DNA from: Mesonia sediminis
GTDB lineage: Bacteria; Bacteroidota; Bacteroidia; Flavobacteriales; Flavobacteriaceae
Length of the DNA stretch: 64,000 bases
Reading direction: 5' to 3'
Assembly: GCF_042684705.1 (NCBI RefSeq)
Contig: NZ_JBHULZ010000023.1
Span: 434,001 to 498,000, forward strand
Shown here in pieces: positions 33,862 through 44,200 of this stretch (the first letter of the stretch is position 1; the number at the start of each line of letters is the position of its first letter). Both the position numbers and the translations under genes were made by a program. Below the pieces are notes generated by a model that worked only from the letters and a program-made list of their open reading frames with translations, made no database searches and was not told the DNA's origin.

Positions 33862-36360
33862 TTAAATGTCATCAAAGTCGTTCGTAAATGATATGTTAAG
33901 TGTGTAGAAAAAGCTTTTAAATTCTTTCCACTTTGTGGTTCCCTCTACAGGTTCCTCTAAGACTAGTTTTACCCGTTGATTTTTATATTTTCCACTCGCT
34001 TTAGACATCAATTGGAAACGATGTTTTACTTCTCGTTGTCTTTCACTTCCCTCTTCAATATCAAAATTATAGGTAAACAAGTCACTTAAACGTTCTTCGT
34101 CCTCAGCATAGATGGCCGCTCTAATAGTTCGTGGTAATACCTGCTCTGTCACCAAATCTGATTGAATAAATGAAACCGCAAGGATATTAGTCGTAATCCT
34201 ATCTGTAGATTTAATGATGTCAATATCTACTTGAGACGTGGTATCTTGGCGTTTTTTACTCACTTTAAGCAATGGAATAACAATTTCCTGCATCGTTGCG
34301 CCACCGTGAACAAATCGTGAACCAGCACCGCTTATTCTCAATCTATTTACAGACTTTGGTATCAACACATCCACATCCGAATCAATATTCAATTCTGAAC
34401 CTTTAAAGGCTTTTGTGGTGTTGTCACCTTTAAGGTCTTCCCCTATCACAAAGCGCCTGTTTTCTTTCCAGATGTTACCTGCGTGTCTAGAGGTTACAAA
34501 ATCACTTTCATCTAAATCGCTGTGTTGGTAGATATAACCGTGGTCTGCGGTAATCATCATATTGTTACCGTTCATATTAGCAATCTTCTTCAACATATCC
34601 ATCAAGAAATCGAACTCTTGTTCTACGACATCAAAAACACGCTCTTCCGTCGCTTTATCGTCGCCTGTTTTGTCTATTCTATTGTGGTAGATGTAAATGA
34701 GGTCGTATTGTTTTACAAATGCTCTACCTTCTTTATTCGCATTCATACTCATAAAGTCATCTGCTTTAATGGCTGTGGCTCTTACATTTGAATTTTCGGA
34801 TAGTATTTTAGAGCGACCTTTGGTCCCAGCACTTGACATACCATCGATGAGTATGGTATCTGTTTTCGCTTTAAGTGAAATGCTTTTATGCGGTAACAAA
34901 GAAGCCATTCCTAATTGCGTATATGAAGGCAAGCTACTTAGCATATGTTCAATAGACGACTCATACCTATTTTCTGATTGTAACCTTCTACTCAGTTCGG
35001 CGCCATTTTCGTAACGTAAGGCATCAGAAATGATAACAAATAAACGTTGTTTCTTCTTTGCAAAAGGTTGTACGTGCTGTTCAAAAAAGCGTTGCTGACT
35101 ATAGCGTTCTTGGGTTGGCCATACGGTTAGGTCATCTATTACCTTTTGCCAGTTGTTGTTATATGTTAGCAACCAATCGTTTGCATAAACCTTTTCTATT
35201 TTTTCAACTAGGATTGCAAGTATTCTGTTTTGTTTGGATTGTCTATAACTCCAAATAAATTTTCTATAGGCTTGGTCTACTTCATATAATTCTGAAGCAT
35301 AACTTTCTATCCCTTCACTAAAATTAGAATAGGTGGTTCTGTGGTATTTACGAATGAGATGTAGGGTCTCTGCACCGTATTCTAAAGCATCATATAGCGC
35401 TTCTGAAGCAGCATACCAATATTTGTTTTCCCGTTGCTTTTTATATTGAACTACTTTATCATAAGCAATACCTTCTTCTGCAATGAGGTTGACTAGATCA
35501 TAGATAATTTTTTTATCGCTTAAGCGAAATAAATCATCCTTAATAATGTCTTCTATTTGAGCTTGTTGCAATTTGGTTTCTACATCAATATCGGCTGCGA
35601 TTTTATCTGAAACAGTTCCAAAGCTTTCGCGATATTGAATGGTATCTTTCCAAAGCGCAATTAATAAACGTGATTCTTTAGTCAGTTCTGATGGGCGACC
35701 TAAACTAAAACCATAATTAAAGACTTCTAATAAGAAATCGTAAATAGACGGTTCCTCAGCAAGATAGTTAAAGACATTTTTAATTTTACCCCAGTAGTAA
35801 CTCTTTAAACTAAAGCGGTTTAAATCTTTATCAAACTTTTCATTACCATCGATGAATGCAGCACTATGCGCGTGTATAAATGTACTGAGGTTTACATAGT
35901 CTGTATTAAATACTACCGCAAGCATTTTACTACGGATGTCTTCGTGTTCATCACCAGCACCCAATAACTCCTTGAGTTTGTTTCTGCGGTCTTTGGCTTT
36001 AAAGAATTCAATATGCTCTGCCACGAGTTCTTTTAGATGATAGCCTAAACCCATCTCTTGTAAGAACATTGCCTCTTGGTCTGTATGGAATAGATGGTTT
36101 GCCAGTTCGATATCTAGTAACCAGTTTTCTTCGTTACTAGGTTTCTTTGCTGTGAAGTAAAGTAAAAACTTATCTTCAGGTCGTTGTTTGGTTAAGATGT
36201 GTTTTATCTCAAACTCATTTTGGTTCACGTGAATTTTTTCGACATCAGCAATCTCCAATTTATCAAATTCTTCGTTGAAGTCTTTTTTCTCATCGTACCA
36301 GAAAATGACTCTATGGTCTTGAAACCGTTTTATTAACGCTTGTTTTATTTTTTGGCTCAT
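33862..36360 (-). CDS. pglZ: PglZ, type A phosphatase-superfamily protein of BREX
   Basis: An 832-aa protein with the alkaline-phosphatase-superfamily core of PglZ: the metal/nucleophile motif IISDALRYENG (D446) and the second metal motif ITADHGYIYQ (D606, H607). The N-terminal 400 residues are helical, as in BREX type A PglZ, and a beta-rich C-terminus begins after FVHGGATMQE. It is essential in BREX systems, with a biochemical role not fully settled. It is 6 nt downstream of the methyltransferase-like gene and 3 nt upstream of brxL. Confidence 0.95.
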   Translation of the reverse strand: MSQKIKQALIKRFQDHRVIFWYDEKKDFNEEFDKLEIADVEKIHVNQNEFEIKHILTKQRPEDKFLLYFTAKKPSNEENWLLDIELANHLFHTDQEAMFLQEMGLGYHLKELVAEHIEFFKAKDRRNKLKELLGAGDEHEDIRSKMLAVVFNTDYVNLSTFIHAHSAAFIDGNEKFDKDLNRFSLKSYYWGKIKNVFNYLAEEPSIYDFLLEVFNYGFSLGRPSELTKESRLLIALWKDTIQYRESFGTVSDKIAADIDVETKLQQAQIEDIIKDDLFRLSDKKIIYDLVNLIAEEGIAYDKVVQYKKQRENKYWYAASEALYDALEYGAETLHLIRKYHRTTYSNFSEGIESYASELYEVDQAYRKFIWSYRQSKQNRILAILVEKIEKVYANDWLLTYNNNWQKVIDDLTVWPTQERYSQQRFFEQHVQPFAKKKQRLFVIISDALRYENGAELSRRLQSENRYESSIEHMLSSLPSYTQLGMASLLPHKSISLKAKTDTILIDGMSSAGTKGRSKILSENSNVRATAIKADDFMSMNANKEGRAFVKQYDLIYIYHNRIDKTGDDKATEERVFDVVEQEFDFLMDMLKKIANMNGNNMMITADHGYIYQHSDLDESDFVTSRHAGNIWKENRRFVIGEDLKGDNTTKAFKGSELNIDSDVDVLIPKSVNRLRISGAGSRFVHGGATMQEIVIPLLKVSKKRQDTTSQVDIDIIKSTDRITTNILAVSFIQSDLVTEQVLPRTIRAAIYAEDEERLSDLFTYNFDIEEGSERQREVKHRFQLMSKASGKYKNQRVKLVLEEPVEGTTKWKEFKSFFYTLNISFTNDFDDI

Positions 36361-36366
36361 TATTTC

Positions 36367-37809
36367 CTAACCTTCTGTTTTGAATACTCTTATTACTTTT
36401 GACCAGCTATTATGCCAACTTCCACTCTTCTTTGTATCAGTAAGCAATAATTCACTTTCTATATTCTCACACATCTCTTCTACAAATGTTTCAATTCTCT
36501 GCACGCGAGCGCTATTTATATAGGGGCTAACAACCAGGAAATACGTAACATCGTTATTCTGATTACGCAGCAAATCTAATATGGTGTGCAATTGGAAGTT
36601 TTCCATATCTATCACATTAGAAAGGATATGAACTGTAACATCAGTTGGTTCTTTATGACGTGTAATATCATCTATATTTAATGAATCAAAATCTTTATTA
36701 ATCGTATAAATGTTTTGAGTGTCTCGCGATATATGTAAAGATGCTCTTTTTAGAGCTGATTCAGAGGGTTCTATCAAGGTTACTGTCTTTATATTTTGTG
36801 CCGTATAATGATCTATAAACATTTTTGATGCTGGTGCTTGACCACAACCCCAGTCGAACAGATGGATGTCACTTAAACCATCAGGTAATCCTTCAAAAGC
36901 ATCTCTTAATTTTGCAAAATGCATTTGTCCAAGCTGAGACATATATACAATCAATTGATCTGTGGTTGTTAGCACTGCAGTCCCACGACCTAGAGAGCGA
37001 AATATAGGATTGGTTTCTCCCATCTGATTATAAAAATCTCGGTTCAGTTGCCATATCTCATCCATATTAAATGTATTAGATTCAATAACATCAGCATACG
37101 CTGTATCGCTTTCAATTATAAAGCCAGGTGCAAAAGTTTCTATAATTGGATCTTCTGTCAGAAATCGATCAATGATTAACTGTAGCTCTTTATGTGGATT
37201 ATTTTGAAATGCTAGGTCTAGTTTAAGAGCATCTTCTAAAACAGGATCAGTTGCGAAAGTTATTTCCTCATCTTCAAAACTTCTAAAAATTAAGCTACGG
37301 ACTTCTTTCAATCTTGGTTCATTAAATTCACCAAAATGTTTAATAGCCGTGGCATAAAAATTTAGCAACACTGTTAATGGCTCTTTTCTATAGTCGGTCT
37401 CAGTAAGAAATGCTTCTTCTAATAAAGATAGCATAGTATCATAACTATCTATTAACTCAATTGCATTTCGACAATTCATAAAGTTGGCCGACGCTTCAAT
37501 AATTTTAGATTGTTCTAAACCTTCCTGATTTAATAAGTTTAAAAAATGTTCAAATGAAAATGATTCATTTAACCTTACTGCTGTTGACAATAGGAGATTT
37601 AGATAAGCCTCATTTTTTGATAACGAGAAATTTAATCCCGCAATACTATCTAGAGTAGGTAAGCTCTTAAATAAATGTCGATCTTTATTAAGCGCTTCAA
37701 AGTTACTCAAGCTGTAATAATCAAATAATTCATCCAATCTATCATCAATGAAAGATTGAAGTTGTACCGAATTTTGAAGCGCTACCTTATAGTCATATAG
37801 AAAATCCAT
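36367..37809 (-). CDS. SAM-dependent methyltransferase-like protein embedded in BREX
   Basis: A 480-aa protein. Residues 1-240 are helical without recognised motifs. From about 300 there is a class I methyltransferase core with motif I LFDWGCGQAPAS, an acidic residue ending the second strand (TVTLIEPSES), and LSNVIDM in the motif IV position. There is no NPPY or PC motif, so it is not an ordinary DNA amino- or C5-methylase; RNA, protein or small-molecule substrates are as likely. It is the last of four accessory genes between pglX and pglZ, with 2-6 nt gaps on both sides. Confidence 0.75.
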   Translation of the reverse strand: MDFLYDYKVALQNSVQLQSFIDDRLDELFDYYSLSNFEALNKDRHLFKSLPTLDSIAGLNFSLSKNEAYLNLLLSTAVRLNESFSFEHFLNLLNQEGLEQSKIIEASANFMNCRNAIELIDSYDTMLSLLEEAFLTETDYRKEPLTVLLNFYATAIKHFGEFNEPRLKEVRSLIFRSFEDEEITFATDPVLEDALKLDLAFQNNPHKELQLIIDRFLTEDPIIETFAPGFIIESDTAYADVIESNTFNMDEIWQLNRDFYNQMGETNPIFRSLGRGTAVLTTTDQLIVYMSQLGQMHFAKLRDAFEGLPDGLSDIHLFDWGCGQAPASKMFIDHYTAQNIKTVTLIEPSESALKRASLHISRDTQNIYTINKDFDSLNIDDITRHKEPTDVTVHILSNVIDMENFQLHTILDLLRNQNNDVTYFLVVSPYINSARVQRIETFVEEMCENIESELLLTDTKKSGSWHNSWSKVIRVFKTEG

Positions 37810-37811
37810 AT

Positions 37812-39476
37812 TTATTGTTGCGACATTATAAATTTGATAAGGTCTTCTTTTAAAAGTTTTGAATAATTGGTGTAACCTTTTTTCTTACAAAGTTTTTTTA
37901 ATTCCGTGACTTTAAGATTATCAAGATCTTTGTAGCTCAGTTCATCATCATCTTTTGAATCTTTTGTGGAACATTGTTCTGTGTCATCAAATAATTTAAG
38001 CGGTCCAGACGGTTGTTTTTTAGAGTTTTTTTCTAATACATCTTCTATTGAATTTTTTAAGCTTTGTTTTTCGATTTTGGACTCATCAACACGGCTTTTA
38101 AATTCTTTATCGTTCTTTACATTATTAGTTTTAGAAGAATAATCAACTTTTTTCACAATAATATTTTCTTTTATAAGTGGTAAGATTTTATTAATAAGAG
38201 TCTCGTCAAAACCACTCACATCAAGCTCTACAGCATTTGTCGAACACCATTTATTTACTGTTTGCTTTATCATTGACGATAGAGACTCCTTATTATCTTT
38301 CTTAGTTTTAGTTTTCTCGTAAGCGTATACCGAATCAAATAGCCGTAGATATTGAAAGTTGTCATTTTTAATAATGCTATTCTTCTTGATCTCTAAGTCA
38401 TTAATAAAAGAAAATGAATTACTAATCGTATGATTCCAAAATGCATATCTATAAAGTGATTCGATTAGATAGAATTCTAGTTTTGTTAAGAGTTTAAACT
38501 TGATGTTTTCGGTATAGTTAGCATTTGAATAAGCATTGCGCAAAGCTTTATAACCAGAATTGAGGCCATATACTAATGCCAGCTTCTCAACAAACTCGAC
38601 ATTTATATTGTTAAATAAACCCGAAACTAAATCACTATCACTTTTTACTTTCCCTTTCCCATAAGTGAACAACATCGCCAGCTCAAACGTTAAGCTATTC
38701 TGATCCAGTTGGTCCAATATAATAGTATTAAATTGTTTTGTAACCTTTTGATTTTCCTTTTTAGAGACGGTTGTTATGATTTCATCGGTTATTTCTTTAC
38801 CTAGATAACTATAAATAGGATCTTTACCAGAGAAAACATTTAAGATATTAGTATCTAATTTGACATTTTGATTCTTTACCGATTCTGCAATTTCAGTATT
38901 GAAATATGAGATAGCAGAAGCACTCTTACGTGTTATATCCAATTGATGATATTCTTTGAGTAAATGGGCAGTCCTCATAAAAGCAAAGCCACCCATTAAT
39001 CTATCATACCTCTGTAGATGGGTTTTTAGAAGACCTTCGTTATCATCTCCTGGGAAACTGTGCTTTTCAGTAAGCGACACACTTTCTTGTTTATTTTTAT
39101 TTTCAAATGAGATCGCCCATTCAGGCACGTAAGCAGCACCTTGGTTAATATTCCAAATCACATTTTCTGCTTTCTTCTTATCCGCAAAATAAATCATTTT
39201 CAGGCGAGAGATAGGTAAACACCCCGCTAGTGCTACGTAGTTTTTTTGTAAATCGAATAATTTTGCAATCTCTTCTTCTAATAGAATAATTTTAATGGAA
39301 CAGTCGCTTTCTGTATTCCATTTTTTATCAGACAAGATTAGAAATGAATCAAATTGATCTTGCATATCTTTATTCTTGTTGGTCAAGAATCGTGATGGGC
39401 AAAAAATGCCACGCACCAGATAATGAGCCAGAGTATCAGATTGTATATGTATGTAGAATGTCGCAGTTTTTTTCAT
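37812..39476 (-). CDS. Unknown protein with C-terminal SAP-like DNA-binding motif, embedded in BREX
   Basis: A 554-aa protein. The N-terminal 125 residues form a compact alpha/beta region (IHIQSDTLAHYLVRGIF ... IPLS-like LPISRLKMIYF). It faintly resembles ADP-ribosyltransferase-type N-termini, but no catalytic triad can be fixed. The middle is helical. After a Lys/Ser-rich linker (430-510), residues 516-552 (YKDLDNLKVTELKKLCKKKG then LLKEDLIKFI) fit a SAP or Rho-N-like helix-extended-helix for nucleic acid binding. It is co-transcribed with the SF1 helicase (5-nt gap) and the methyltransferase-like gene. I do not recognise the family as a whole. Confidence 0.65.
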   Translation of the reverse strand: MKKTATFYIHIQSDTLAHYLVRGIFCPSRFLTNKNKDMQDQFDSFLILSDKKWNTESDCSIKIILLEEEIAKLFDLQKNYVALAGCLPISRLKMIYFADKKKAENVIWNINQGAAYVPEWAISFENKNKQESVSLTEKHSFPGDDNEGLLKTHLQRYDRLMGGFAFMRTAHLLKEYHQLDITRKSASAISYFNTEIAESVKNQNVKLDTNILNVFSGKDPIYSYLGKEITDEIITTVSKKENQKVTKQFNTIILDQLDQNSLTFELAMLFTYGKGKVKSDSDLVSGLFNNINVEFVEKLALVYGLNSGYKALRNAYSNANYTENIKFKLLTKLEFYLIESLYRYAFWNHTISNSFSFINDLEIKKNSIIKNDNFQYLRLFDSVYAYEKTKTKKDNKESLSSMIKQTVNKWCSTNAVELDVSGFDETLINKILPLIKENIIVKKVDYSSKTNNVKNDKEFKSRVDESKIEKQSLKNSIEDVLEKNSKKQPSGPLKLFDDTEQCSTKDSKDDDELSYKDLDNLKVTELKKLCKKKGYTNYSKLLKEDLIKFIMSQQ

Positions 39477-39481
39477 AATAA

Positions 39482-40591
39482 TTAAAATGGCAAATCATCG
39501 TCATCATCGATAATTGGATTATTATTTTGTTGTTGATTGTTCTGAATTTGTTGGTTAGGCACATAATCTTCTTCTTGTACTGTACCACGTTGCAACGGTA
39601 TAGCAAGTGGAGCCATATTTTTCTTACTGTAATAGTTTGGGCTATTATTTATAAGAAATACGTTATTTTTAGAACGTGTTAATACCACATAAATATCATT
39701 TTCAGTAACAATATTCGGTCGCTCTCTTAGCCACCAACTATAACTAGCAAAATTTGGAACTATGATAGTGTTAAATTCTAAACCTTTACACGATTTAAAT
39801 GTGGTGACGTGTACACGTTCAATTTGATTAAGATTGTCTGCCTCATTTACATAATATGAGCAATTGATACCGCGATCACTTAATTTTTGACGCAACTTTC
39901 TCACACCATTTTGAAATGGATCTAAAACTGCAATATTATGCGTAGGATCTTGGTAAGTATTTATGATATCAATTATCGCTTGTAGCTGATCATCTTCGTC
40001 GTTGTCAGTATGAATTAATTGCGGTATAGGACCATTTGAATTCCCATCTTGTATTATATGATCAGGAAATAGACTTCTTACAAATCTTGTGATTTCGTGC
40101 GTATTTCTAAAATTAGTTCGAAGTGTAAAGGTTTGATTACCAAATACATTGTGTAATTGTTCGGATTTTGTTGACTGCTCAGGATACAAAATTTGATTGT
40201 CGTCAGTTGTATAAGAAACTCTATTGGCGTTTCGCCTTATAATCTCATATCTTTCTATATTGACATCTTGCGCCTCATCAACTATAATTTCATCATATTG
40301 CTGTTGATCTGTTCCAGTTGTATAGCGGAATGTTCTGTTTACGTTATTAGCTGCTTCTTCATTTATTGTTCTACAGGTCTCTTTTAAAAAACGCTCTAAT
40401 GAAACCGTATAAGTCAACAACAAGCTCTTAGCATTCCCAGTGTCATAATTACGTATATGTCGCCATAAGCCTATAACACTTTTACCTGTTCCTGGACCAC
40501 CAGATACGGCTACTGCTTCAGCATAGTTTAAAACGGTTTGTTGATCTGGCGTGAGATCTGTGATTAATGGTAATTCAAAATTATATGGCAT
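39482..40591 (-). CDS. Short SF1 (UvrD/Rep-like) helicase with SSB-like acidic tail, embedded in BREX
   Basis: A 369-aa ATPase, about half the length of UvrD. Walker A GGPGTGKS (31-38), Walker B DEAQD (105-109), motif III-like TDDNQILY, motif IV-like LRTNFRNTHEI, motif V TTFKSCKGLEFNTII, motif VI VVLTRSKNNVFLI. The 1B/2B insertions are minimal. The last 30 residues are Gln/Asn-rich and end DDDDDLPF, the same plan as the C-terminal tip of bacterial SSB. That tip in SSB docks repair and replication enzymes, so the helicase may borrow the same docking partners (inference). It is 2 nt after the AlkB-like gene. Confidence 0.85.
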   Translation of the reverse strand: MPYNFELPLITDLTPDQQTVLNYAEAVAVSGGPGTGKSVIGLWRHIRNYDTGNAKSLLLTYTVSLERFLKETCRTINEEAANNVNRTFRYTTGTDQQQYDEIIVDEAQDVNIERYEIIRRNANRVSYTTDDNQILYPEQSTKSEQLHNVFGNQTFTLRTNFRNTHEITRFVRSLFPDHIIQDGNSNGPIPQLIHTDNDEDDQLQAIIDIINTYQDPTHNIAVLDPFQNGVRKLRQKLSDRGINCSYYVNEADNLNQIERVHVTTFKSCKGLEFNTIIVPNFASYSWWLRERPNIVTENDIYVVLTRSKNNVFLINNSPNYYSKKNMAPLAIPLQRGTVQEEDYVPNQQIQNNQQQNNNPIIDDDDDLPF

Positions 40592-40593
40592 AG

Positions 40594-41205
40594 CTATTTT
40601 ATTATTCTAAAGGTTAAGTTTACTCTTTCTTCTTTTACCCTTTTACTTTTTGGAATCTGGTGTTTCCAGTAGTGCTGTAACTCTCCTTGCATTATAAGCA
40701 AACTACCGTGTTGTAGAACTATATCTATGCGTTCTTTGGTTTCTATATGTTTCAGTTGAAATTTGCGTTCGGCGCCAAAATTGACTGACGCTATAACTGG
40801 ATTTTTCCCCAACTCTTTTTCTGCATCAGTATGCCAAGAGATAGAGTCGCTTCCATCCCTATATCTATTTAACAGCACACTGTTGAAAGAGACACCAGCG
40901 ATAGGCTCTATATCGTTTTTTACTTTTAAAAGACCAGGACTCCAAGGATGCGGCTGTAATGTTATACCTGAAAAACTATATGGCTTGTCTTGATCGCCGT
41001 ACCAAGCCGTTAATCTAGGAAAAGGTATTTCTTTCCCGTACATTTTCATTGACTCCTGTTTCCAGTGTATATCAGATAACAACCGAGCAAGATACTTGTC
41101 TGCCAATTCCTTTTTGTAAAAATTAGGTACATAGATATATTCCCCATCCTTAATTTTTATTGGTTTTATGTCTTTCGATTCTTCGGAAAATAATGTTGCG
41201 CTCAT
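40594..41205 (-). CDS. AlkB-family 2-oxoglutarate/Fe(II) dioxygenase, embedded in BREX
   Basis: A 203-aa protein of the AlkB (ALKBH2/3-like) type. FPRLTAWYGD precedes the fold, then NRYRDGSDSISWHTDAE supplies the Fe ligands H125 and D127. QHYWKHQIP gives the distal His (H182), and ERVNLTFR gives the 2-oxoglutarate Arg pair (R194, R200). The family oxidatively removes alkyl groups from nucleic acid bases. Its place directly after pglX (3-nt gap), followed 2 nt later by the helicase, ties it to a methylation-based defence locus. It could erase alkyl lesions or unwanted base methylation, or could modify incoming DNA. Confidence 0.9.
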   Translation of the reverse strand: MSATLFSEESKDIKPIKIKDGEYIYVPNFYKKELADKYLARLLSDIHWKQESMKMYGKEIPFPRLTAWYGDQDKPYSFSGITLQPHPWSPGLLKVKNDIEPIAGVSFNSVLLNRYRDGSDSISWHTDAEKELGKNPVIASVNFGAERKFQLKHIETKERIDIVLQHGSLLIMQGELQHYWKHQIPKSKRVKEERVNLTFRIIK

Positions 41206-41208
41206 AGT

Positions 41209-44200
41209 TTATCTAATTTCACTTGTATCAATCCAATCAAACTTCCTCACTTTATCTTTTGCTTTTTTATCGTTTAAGCCTGTTACTTTTTTAAGAGCTG
41301 TACCGAACTTGTTGTAGTTGACTAGTACACCATCATCTAGGTCTATGGTTATACGTTCTGTAGCAAGTAGGTATAAGACCTCTCTTTCGTATTCTTGTAG
41401 TTCTAGCAAGACTGCTTTTAGTTTGTCCTTTTCTTTGGCTGCTTTGGTTTGCTCGCTAGAGGTACCAGACTCAATTAAGTGATCTAAATGCTCCATACGG
41501 GTGTTGAGTTTTTCTCTGTATTCCACTAAGTAGCCATTGAGGATTTGATTTAATGTATCTGGTGTATAGCGGTGCATATAAATAAGCACGTTAAAGGCTC
41601 CTTTGGGTGATGAGAACATCCAGTAGATAGGACGTTTTTTGTAACGTTTTATGTGGTCGTTGTAAAAGTCTTTTACAAAAAACTTACGGATGTCTTTACC
41701 TATGCAATCTTCTACAAAAGCAAGGTTTTTATCAAAATTAGCTGCTCCAAAAGTGACTTTTAAAAACTCATAAAAACGACCTACAATATCATCTTCAAAC
41801 CACTCGTCATCTAGTATGGGGATGATGTTGTCGTCGTCGGGTAGAAAAGTGGTGGTTGGTGGCTGGTGGTTGGTAGATGGCTCCTCCTGACCATTCACCA
41901 TAAACTGTTCACTATTCACCAATTTAAAATAATCCTCTAAGGTTTCTCCTTGATTGGCTAGAATTAAGCCTTCTTTATCTAGCGAGTAACGACCAAACAT
42001 ACAACCGACTGCATAGCTTATAAATTGTATGAGTACTTCTTTGGCGTTGAATGGTAGTTGGTGGTTGGTGGTTGGTGGTTGGCTTTTTAATTGCCATTTA
42101 CCATTTACTAATTCCCAGCCACTTTTATAATTAGCAGAAAGCTCTTTTAAGGCTTTTTGGTCTAACTCTTCTTTTAAGATGGTGATAGCTTCTAGCGGAA
42201 CCTCAGGCGTAAGCTCTTCTTGCAAACCATAGATGTCTATAAATTGCTTATTGAGTTCTTCTTCGTTTTTATGCAATTGGAAAAATTTATTTTTCCAGTA
42301 GTGTTCGTATAGGTCGTAGGATTCTTCTAAAGTATCTGATTTATGTTTGATGAGTTCGTTTTGATTAAAGTCCCAAGAAGTTTCTCTTGAGTTCCATTCA
42401 GTCTTGGAAATTTCAATACACAGACTAACGTTGTCGGAAATTAGCGAATCATTATCTTTTACAACAGGTATCTTCTTAAGATATCCAACGTGTGTTACCA
42501 TTGTAGGGCTCAAAACACCCATTAGTAACCGTACAGTATTAGAATTTAATAATCCTGAAATAAAATTAAGTCTATTTTTTTCACTAAACACTGTACTTCC
42601 TTGAACGTCAAAAATAAATCCATCGGGACTTAATCTAGCACCAAAACCATTTGTATTAGTTAAGGAAAATGTAACCCCAGGCTTAAAATAGTATTTAATA
42701 TTTTTAATTGTTCTAGTAGGTGATTTATATAGTTTTTTAGCATATTCAAGTACTTCTTTTCCATCAAATTCCCAATTAATCACTAAGGATTGATTTCCAT
42801 ACCATTTTCTATACGCCCCACCTTTATTAAAAGGAAACCATTTTAAATTGGATGAGTTGAAAACTTTATTGTTATCAACCTCTAACCAATACCTTAGAAA
42901 TCTATCATTGTTACTAGTGGCCAAACCTTGACGTGGTTCTCCAATATCCTCCAAACTTTTGTTTTTAAAAAGCTCAAGTATTTTTTTTGAGAACCAATAT
43001 CCGAAAGGATTACCTGGTATTTCACAAAAATCTTCTTGATTTGCAATATAAAACCAATCACTATCTGAGTTTTGAATACCTTCTAAAGTTTTATCTCTCT
43101 TTAAATTGGTATGTTTTTCATCTACTAAACGGATATAACTTCCTTCATTTTTGCTTTCATTTTTAACTAAGGTAAAAGCAGCATTTTGCACGACTTCGCC
43201 ACCAATTTCAGGAAATGTTCTAGCTCCTAAATGCAGTAGCGTATCAATGTGTGTTTCTTTGATGAGTTTTTCTCGTAGTTTTTCATAACTACTTAAAAAC
43301 ATCCAAGAATGTTGGTTAATCATACCTAAATAGCCTTTAGGGTGCAAAACAGCTAAACCAGCCTCCATAAAACACGCCATTAAATCGGATTTACTGTCTT
43401 TGTAATTTATCTTTACAAAATTTGCAAGTGGCTTGTTCATATTACCACCACCCATATATGGTGGGTTATCTACTACGCAATGGTATTTTGCACTTAGAGC
43501 CACTAGTTGCTGGCAGCTAGTCACTAGTTGTTGTATGCTGTCTTTAAGAAAAAAGTCAGTACTCGTTTTTTCTTTTTGCATTAATACTTCTAAAGTCTCT
43601 TCTAAAAAAGAGGTACTTGATTGCGGTAGAATGAGTGAACCAAGATTGGTTGCTTCTTGTATGTTTTCTAAATCGTTTAGTAGTTCATTAGATAATTTTA
43701 CATCAATGCTTTTAAAGACTTCTTTTATCTCATCTGTGGTTAATTTTAAGTCTTGGTAGCACAGTATGTGTGGTGTGAGTTCTTTTCTAAAAACACGTTT
43801 ATGGTATTCACGAGCTTTCATCATTAAAGCCAAACCTGCCAACTGAGCAGCACGTTCATCAATCTCAAAACCGTAGAGGTTTTTTTCAATTATAAACTGT
43901 GGTATCTCACTTGGGCTATAGCCTTCTTCTTCATAGATTTTAGTCAATAACTCAAAACCATACACTAGAATGTGACCACTACCACAAGCTTGGTCTAGAA
44001 GCGTAATCTCTTCTACAGAATCAATTTTAAGAAAGTCCTCAATTTCTGCACTTGGTGACTCGATGTAATACGGCATATGGTCTTTTAGGTTAGAGCTAGG
44101 TCTATTCTGTAACCATAGTTTCCCTACCGTATTTTGCACCATATATTCTACAATCCAGCGAGGTGTAAACAATTGCGTAGCTGCTGGTATGTCTTCTTTT

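Noticed and set aside
34522..35258. Several plus-strand frames within pglZ
   Set aside because: They are antisense shadows of the pglZ coding sequence and are Cys/Phe/Ile-rich, as such shadows are.
36367..37809. Second DNA adenine methylase of BREX
   Set aside because: There is a SAM-binding motif but no NPPY/DPPY catalytic motif.
37812..39476. DarT-like ADP-ribosyltransferase toxin
   Set aside because: The N-terminal pattern is suggestive, but no complete catalytic motif or macrodomain antitoxin partner is present, so no such call was made.
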